Origin: Diphasiastrum complanatum
Lineage: Eukaryota > Streptophyta > Lycopodiopsida > Lycopodiales > Lycopodiaceae
Assembly (NCBI GenBank): GCA_029204225.1
Contig: MU832634.1
Coordinates: forward strand, 1 to 64,000
DNA: 64,000 nt
Direction: 5' to 3'
Part shown: piece after piece, positions 59,301-64,000 of the stretch
Numbering within the stretch: the first letter of the stretch is position 1
Layout of the letters: each line of letters begins with the position of its first letter
The notes under the pieces: generated by a model
What the model saw: only the letters and a program-made list of their open reading frames with translations
Databases searched by the model: none
What the model was told of the DNA's origin: nothing
Made by a program: the position numbers and the translations under genes

Positions 59301-59431
59301 ACACTATTATCTATATCAATTATGTTGTGTCCTATTTTGTACATATTAGGATCCTTGAGAAGAGATATATTCTGATGATGGAGATCATTCTTAAGTTGGA
59401 ACAAAGTAGTGTTGTAAAACTAGCAAGTTAA
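56339..59431 (+). CDS. Copia-type gag fused to a large unrecognised domain (1030 aa)
   Basis: Uninterrupted ORF, first in-frame ATG after the leader. Residues 1-200 are a UBN2-type copia gag (NYSTWKVRMESLLE, SASEAWNALKKLFE, LTLRRQIFSSRQREGESA). About 208-230 is a Lys/Gly-rich basic tract, and 250-263 a CCHC zinc knuckle CFYCGIKGHFANEC. The remaining about 765 residues match no family I recognise. They show no D-S-G protease motif, no DDE integrase and no YxDD. They include a Leu/Ile-rich folded-looking section (about 570-880), an isolated CKSCGG at about 862-867, and a hydrophobic stretch near 956-976. The ORF ends 13 bp before the 3' LTR, in place of pol. Gag would assemble particles and bind RNA; the C-terminal role is unknown. 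Conservation of a long open frame in a recent insertion argues that it was coding at the time of insertion. Confidence 0.8.
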   Translation: MASNGGIMLESSERLSSSNYSTWKVRMESLLELNELMDIVAEIEERPLTLQEQQRFDKKAKRALHIIKMNVTNELLKEVGKCQSASEAWNALKKLFESKSTSRVLTLRRQIFSSRQREGESAHAFILRVKSLSDDLACIDENIKDGEIVQVMLNGLLNEHANLVQSFAIQRVLPSVVDLQEILLAEEHRLQSKLDGASLQGGGEEAFFTKGKFKGKGKGKGKWSKGGNFDHDDHSSSSSSTKNNKSKFKCFYCGIKGHFANECHKKQNARSRLRSNVLLGDDNCCANLASFGESMVNFLDPLDLEDALVLPTSHMESCGAKLASCLYSSTHGLPRLGGSSMVLDGKCKNGKGKEGANFINGVDEDSSLEVIVANDLFVHMEKDGDAKCHSLQEDGCSSNSFHIDVCNHVGKDDGALSMLEGNGSFTSFCDKVICATSGVTFLHKKSRSKVSIMRLGEGDHKSKGREVCEVFKVGCTLNDVFMNDSEEESLSYDSLPKSLSRSSCLKRESTSITLMLKVLRILFLASNIQESSTSYGATIKREVSNFCGASIKRESCEGKGNGRVVLGKIQSMDLTSLHQLKAFYDCGGLFIHGQDGKRLVEEDYMEQLKWQLLQGKGDIIGEIIEVCYELKRAVLIRFDTHIHLLYFMLNGNVGIYLLVYDGGIVFTNYSEGSNLSIDEILWDLNHVFEREYLQSFRSEDVHICKIFDVLLEDQEVDLGLLHQHQETSGNSKLVKSIKEETNGQGILDLFLQVLEGSSKVFGAARKCLLTLPHLPNLMYEHCYVNVLKLSNFNKTSSIVLHPLDLGDGIVIIAGLYDQVHEFIQILKGIEVVNMFSFEQSSRSSILVLANWQLVDIVGSSVVCKSCGGTSSISSSGFGHSNGVGNTSFWHSFTQRLSWIEDLQRQGGDGSSFMEIHVAFTICIVKCGGGMQTLVDHFHLQLVCCYFTEKPEMDTWRNSLIEILCSFTCTIFMILCKIDVRNSEASYMDTIIYINYVVSYFVHIRILEKRYILMMEIILKLEQSSVVKLAS

Positions 59432-59444
59432 GTTGAAGAGGGAG
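59431..59444 (+). promoter_or_regulatory. Polypurine tract of the young element
   Basis: AGTTGAAGAGGGAG lies between the ORF stop and the 3' LTR. It primes plus-strand synthesis. Confidence 0.85.
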
Positions 59445-60091
59445 TGTGAAAATTGTCAACATTTCCTTGTCTAGTTTTAGGCCAAAATTGCTAAAAATGG
59501 CACATAGTTTAGGATCTGACTTTTCACACGTGTGAAACAGGTCTAGATATTTTTAGTAAGTGTATTTTTTCAGTATGAAGAAGTGTCAAACTTCAAGACC
59601 TTCGAAATGAGTCCATTTTCATGTATTTTGGACATATATGCCAATTTTACCTATATAGGGCATATTTTAGGTAAGGAGGGTCTAGAGAGAGGAGAGAGAG
59701 TCATCTCTCTCAGCTATATATAGCAGGTAGGCCGTGGAGAAACAGGTTGGAGCAGATCCATTGTATTCATTTGCTTAATGAGAGATTTTTCTATTGGGTT
59801 CTCCTTCCATTGTTGGCATTGTGTAGTGATTGAGTTCAAGCTTTGTGTGTATGATCTTAGGTGCTTTCCAAAAGTGGTAGGCTGATGTATTATGGACTGT
59901 ATAATGCTATTTTGGGCCGCACTTGATGTTTATGGAAGTTTCCATTTGTGATAAATGCTTTTTGATCAAGTTCTTTGCATTCTAGGTAGCATAGAATGTG
60001 TTGCCAATTCCTAGCTTATGTAGTTTGGAGTGCAAGCATTCAAGCCAATGATCTTGGAGTTTAGATCCACTTAGGATCTGTATTTTTCACA
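59445..60091 (+). repeat. 3' LTR of the young element
   Basis: Direct repeat of 54520-55166, the same length. Visible differences: T/A in TTTTAG(T/A)AAG, C/T in ACCTA(C/T)ATAGG, T/C in GAGAAA(T/C)AGG, and TT/CC in TTGGG(TT/CC)GCAC. The G-box palindrome is at 59525-59534. Confidence 0.95.
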
Positions 60092-60316
60092 GAAGTCACC
60101 TGTACAGTATGTAACACATTTTCCTATTCACCTTTTCAGGTATCGGAATGATCGACCTAGAGGCATCATGAATACTGGGAACACTCAGAGAATCAAAAGT
60201 AGCCCTAGTGACCTTGTACATATACGGTGAACGGAAGGGTGCGAAAAACCAACACAAAAATTCATAAAATCAAGAAAAATACAAAAAGGTTATTGTTGGG
60301 ATATGGAACTCACCCA
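60092..60316 (+). other. Flank between the young element and RNase H remnant
   Basis: Short, not recognised; probably the rest of the older element into which the young one inserted. Confidence 0.3.
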
Positions 60317-60745
60317 TGAACTTGGGACATATACGTTGAAGGTAGATGGGGCCTGCAGACATTCAAATAGAGAAGGTGCCATAGGAGCAGTATTGTAGAA
60401 TTCCAATGGGACTGAACTAGCCAGTATAGGAGTCCTATTAGGAAAAGGATTCACGAACAACACTGCCGAATACAAAGCCCTTCTAATCGGTCTGCAAATG
60501 ACCATGCGAGTTGTGCAAACTATAGGCAACCTCCGAATTATGGGGGATTCACAACTCCTAATCCGAGGTATGACTGGCATATACTGACTCAAAAGCAGGA
60601 TCTTACAGGCCTATGCAATTGCCATCAACGAATACACTAGAGAGTTTTCCCACATCGAATGGATGCATATTCCACGAGCACAGAACCAACATGCTGATAG
60701 TCTAGCTGCGATAGCCTACAACCATGATCATTACTGGCAATGCGA
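60317..60745 (+). pseudogene. Plant-type (RVT_3-like) RNase H domain of a Tat-like element
   Basis: One frame with two stops (60396-60398 and 60585-60587) shows all four acidic residues: D in LKVDGAC (60345), E in TAEYKALLIGLQ (60468), D in IMGDSQLLIRG (60546) and D in QHADSLA (60696), with WMHIPRAQN before the last. This is the plant/archaeal-type RNase H that the Tat lineage of Ty3 elements carries in addition to its own RNase H. No RT precedes it and no integrase follows. Confidence 0.75.
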
Positions 60746-61110
60746 GCCAGGTAGGGTAGTCATTTCGCCTATAACCATTGCTGCGGAGCTATGGACAATC
60801 CTAAAAGCCCAAGCATGGTATGGAGTTCGGTGGATCAAAAGTCTGATAAACCAAGTAGGTCTAGAGAATCTCCAACTCCTAGTCCAATTACATCAGTTAA
60901 TGAGCCATGAACTATCTAGAACTTGTTTTAGGTCACACCATAGTAGCATAACCCATGGGTTAATGCACACGGCCTAAGTACATAGTAAAACCCTGCCATA
61001 GCATAAACCTGATAGATACACACGGAAGGGGAGAGGGGTGTACAGCTTAAAGATTTTTTGTACATTCAACACATTGTATATTCATGTAAATAAATGCTAA
61101 AACACAGGTG
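60746..61110 (+). other. Spacer after the RNase H remnant
   Basis: The RNase H frame stays open to 60977 without a recognised domain. A purine-rich run GGAAGGGGAGAGGGG (61024-61038) followed by TGTACAGC resembles a polypurine tract plus LTR start, but no LTR partner is found. Confidence 0.35.
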
Positions 61111-62111
61111 ATGGAATTCACTGCTAAAAAGAGAATGGAAGACCCACAAAGCAGTAATCAGCCCGAGCAACGCCATAGAAAACTGATGAGGTTTGTACTG
61201 AAGGAAGATAGAGGACCGACATAGAAATCCAACGTCTGAAAGAAGAATTGAAGAAACAAAAGAACCTACAAATCAGAGCCACTAACGAGCTGGTTAGCAC
61301 CAATAAGGAGCGAGATACCTGGAAGCAGAAGTACAATGACCTCAAGGAGGCTAGTGAAAGACGGCAGATAAGCCATAGAGAGGGGTATAAAGGGCAAGAA
61401 AAGATCCTAGCCAACACCAAGGTGGAACTAGCTGCAACTGAAACTATCGTAGCCATGCTAGCTAGGCAATTACATGAGTATCAGAGAAAAGAAGCTGCAA
61501 GAGGACCAATCAAGCCTCAGAGTTCCCGCAACCCTTTACCCGCTTACCCTGTACACCGCAAGGAAATTTTGTCGGACACTCTGTTCTACAAAAATTTTGA
61601 TGCTTACAGCTTATATCTACCGCCCATGGAGTTTCCGCTAGATATCCAGGTTTTTGAGCTACAGCCATCCACGAGTTCCGCCCTCATATTCACATGGCCA
61701 CTCATCCCAGGTAGTTTTGAAAACTACAAATATTCCTGCGAGATCTTATGTAGGTTCTCAGTTATTGTCGCGCAACAGAAAGATGATATCATTAGATTGG
61801 CCGGCCACTATGCCTACTGCCTGCAGAATTGGTTATTACAACCTTGGGGCACTAAGACTAAACCCACCAGGATTCACCTTACCAAATGGTGGTACAACCC
61901 CAATGAGTCCATGGAGTCAGGAGCGGACCTAGCATTGTACCTGCGGATGCGTGACAGAACTTCCAGGGAACGCAAAACCCTAAATGAGATGTTTTATTTT
62001 AAGTTCCTGGAAGGTGTCGATCCAGCCCTTGTGGATGTGGCAGAAGTGGACCCCAATTACACCGGAGAGTTGAAAAACCAACAGACAGAAATGTGCAGGA
62101 ATGCACTGTAA
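61111..62111 (+). pseudogene. Coiled-coil gag-like protein, one frameshift
   Basis: An ATG at 61111 opens a frame (MEFTAKKRMEDPQSS) that is lost near 61.2 kb. The continuing frame is open to 62111 (about 300 residues). Its first about 85 residues are a charged coiled coil (QRLKEELKKQKNLQ, WKQKYNDLKEASERR), followed by Pro-rich and then helical sequence ending FYFKFLEGVDPALVDVAEV. It resembles the long gag-like proteins of Tat-branch elements in layout, but I see no zinc knuckle and cannot assign a family. Confidence 0.45.
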
Positions 62112-63240
62112 CCACCCACCTCACTATTATGCATCATACACTAGACACGGTATGGTGAGCATCTGTTGCAAGTCTCAGTTTCTACACATACATCTTTATT
62201 GCATCTCTATAAAAACTTTGAGCTGCATTTGGGCATTTGCTAACTTCTATGGGCATAAATGAATGTATAGACGCATAGTTGAGGGGGGGGTTGAGAGAGG
62301 AAAAAGTGGGAACAAAAACAGTGCAGTGGGGTGGGGAGTGACTCCATCGCCCAATGGGTAAGGCACAGAAGAAAAATATATAAAAAAAGAAAAAGAAAAA
62401 GAAAAACAGAAAAAGAGAGAGAAAGAAAGACTGAGAGAAAAGTAAGAGAAAAAAAAAAAAAAACTTCAACCGTCTCTATCAGATCTCGAACCAATTTGTG
62501 AGGACGAGTGACGCCTCGCACATCCATAAGAGGTGAGGATGATTTTCCTAATTGATTCCATAGACTAGCGGAAAACTAGTACTTCCTAGCATCTTGTGTA
62601 TTGGATCTTAGGACAGTAAGTTGTCCTACATGGACTACTGTCAGAATACAGGGTTTGAGAGAAGAGTCAGTACACAAAGGAGACCAGATGGTTATTCCCT
62701 GGTGACTCCATTCTTAGAGAGTATAAGTTGAATGTCTAAACAAAAAAAGAATTGATAATCACCAGTCTGGACCTGTTTTAGAGTTGGGGCACTAAAGCCT
62801 CATTGCGTATGCATTCATACACACATCAATGACATGGTGTTAGACACAATACTGATGATTTGCATCCATATCATCCCATCTCCAATCCTGAGATTTGCAT
62901 TTGCATATCCCTCCATGCATGGGTCCGAAAGTGGGCATTGCTTTACATATGATGGAATTGGGAGCATTTGCCATTTAGGTCACAGGTGGGTTTTTGCAGG
63001 TATGAAGACACCAAATTGTTCAAAGATGTTGCGGTCAAATCCAATCCGGTTGCATATAGATCCTAAGGGCTAAATCGATGGCCTTTGGGTAGCTGTTGTT
63101 GAAGCCATCCTACGAACTCACTATGGTTAGCATCACCTAGCAAGGGTGCTGAGCCCACTAACTTGATCCACCACCAGGAGCTGGTCTGCAAAACCAGAGA
63201 CTCTGGGTCCGCCATATGGGGACCATACTACCTAGTGGTA
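62112..63240. other. Non-coding stretch with purine tracts
   Basis: A purine-rich field at 62281-62315 and 62370-62463 (GA/A-rich) creates phenylalanine-rich shadow ORFs on the minus strand. No coding feature is recognised. Confidence 0.4.
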
Positions 63241-64000
63241 GATACCAATGTTAGCCGATATTTCCGCACGAAAAATCGGGCTAATATTGAAGTTTGAGTT
63301 TGCAATAATTGAAAAAACCGACATGTAAAGCCCGGTTATTAGAGAAAAATCGGCACAAATTGGCCTTAGAATTGGGTCCCAGCCCGCCCTAAAGTGGCTA
63401 GACACAGTTTAAAAGGAACAAATTGACTTTTCAAAAAAACCGTCAAAAATATTTTGTGGTCAAGTTTTGTAAGACCGAGCCAAAAGTGCCGGTCCACCTA
63501 GTATTGGGTCCCAGCCCGCCCTAAATGAGGCTAGAGCAAATTCTGCGGCCTTAGAAATGGCCGGTAAATATTTTACGGCTTTTCAAAAAATGGCCAGTTG
63601 TAAAAAAATAGTCGGTATGACCGTGCTAAAATCTCACCATGTATAGAGTCCATTTTTACTAATATATGATCACTCAGTGTATTTTTCAGGGAAACCATGT
63701 TGTCGTGGGAGCCCTAGTCATGAATGCCGAAAAAGTCAACCACAGAAGAAAAAACCGAGAAAGAAAAGTTTCGGGTAAAAACGGGATCGGAAAATATGGA
63801 TTCAGTGTCAAGGAGTCACAGAAACCCTAACGGCAAAGTTTGGGCAATTTACGGGCAATTAACAAAATGTGCGGGCCAAGTGGTTACCCAACAGGCCAAA
63901 AATCCTGACAAATGAGCAATAGGCGCACGGCCTTTGAAAAAACGAAGAAAGGCCAAAAATGAAGGTACCCAAAGAAAAAGTGAAGGCCGCCTACTAAAAA
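63241..64000. repeat. Degenerate tandem repeats at the window end
   Basis: ATTGGGTCCCAGCCCGCCCT occurs at about 63374 and 63503 (128 bp apart). CGGT(A/C)AAT and GGCC-containing phrases recur around it, so this is a degenerate tandem array or LTR portion. A 63-codon Lys-rich ORF (63724-63915) has no recognised family. Confidence 0.5.

Larger units (their letters stand above)
54520..60091 (+). mobile_element. Young non-autonomous LTR retrotransposon with gag-fusion ORF
   Basis: Structurally complete: two 647-bp LTRs (54520-55166, 59445-60091), a primer site TGGTATCAGAGC (55167-55178), about 1.16 kb of leader, one 1030-codon ORF (56339-59431) and a polypurine tract AGTTGAAGAGGGAG right before the 3' LTR. 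By eye the LTRs differ at only about five positions (under 1%), so the insertion is recent. No protease, integrase, RT or RNase H lies anywhere between the LTRs, so it depends on enzymes from a copia partner. No target duplication is visible (TGCCT on the left, GAAGT on the right), suggesting recombination with another copy. Confidence 0.9.

Noticed and set aside
62240-62527. Phenylalanine-rich minus-strand ORFs
   Set aside because: Products of A/G-rich tracts on the plus strand.
62340-62530. tRNA-derived SINE
   Set aside because: An A-box-like CCCAATGGGTAAGGCAC is on the plus strand but the B-box-like GGTTCGAGAT is on the minus strand, so no coherent Pol III promoter; no target duplication seen.

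Overview
The window looks like a repeat-rich intergenic tract from a land plant with a large, retrotransposon-packed genome. A gymnosperm or similar lineage is my guess, but the sequence does not settle it. The reasons are stacked and nested LTR retrotransposons of the Ty1/copia and Ty3/gypsy superfamilies, initiator-Met-type primer binding sites (TGGTATCAGAGC), long GA and GT microsatellites, and one spliced plant-specific host gene. No bacterial-type operons, rRNA, tRNA genes or CRISPR arrays are visible.

Layout. 1-877 and 8475-8944 are the two halves of a Ty1/copia integrase/RT fragment, split by a chromodomain Ty3 element (878-8474) flanked by a 5-bp target duplication. 8945-10.0 kb is the 3' end of another LTR element. 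10.0-13.26 kb is a decayed non-autonomous element carrying an unrecognised ORF. 13.3-15.48 kb is a Tat-like leader plus gag. 15.5-18.1 kb is a minus-strand copia derivative in which gag runs straight into RT. Two GA tracts with hairpin units follow, then a minus-strand gag-only Ty3 element (18.46-21.1 kb), a minus-strand copia end (21.15-22.42 kb), and a plus-strand copia element (22.43-27.6 kb) whose LTR interrupts that previous copia end. A small RNase H fragment of pararetrovirus type sits at 27.6-27.9 kb. A further copia end, low-complexity repeat fields, a Ty3 PR/RT fragment (33.0-34.4 kb) and a 5'-truncated copia element with a good RT/RNase H and 278-bp LTR (35.1-37.9 kb) lie before the host gene.

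The one convincing host gene is a two-coding-exon OXIDATIVE STRESS 3-like gene on the minus strand (41049-42438), preceded by a low-repeat leader and promoter-like tract up to about 44.6 kb. From 47.6 to 51.5 kb lies a cluster of short non-coding LTR elements, two of whose LTRs stand head to head. The most distinctive object is at 54520-60091: a structurally complete, young LTR element with two 647-bp LTRs. Its only gene is an uninterrupted 1030-codon ORF, made of a copia-type gag with zinc knuckle continued by about 765 residues of unrecognised protein, with no protease, integrase or reverse transcriptase. The window ends in a plant-type RNase H fragment, a coiled-coil gag-like ORF and degenerate repeats.

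Functionally, the autonomous copia and Ty3 fragments encode (or once encoded) the enzymes for reverse transcription and integration, and almost all are broken here. The gag-only and non-coding elements can only have spread by borrowing those enzymes in trans. No gene pathway beyond transposition and the single stress-related host gene can be inferred.
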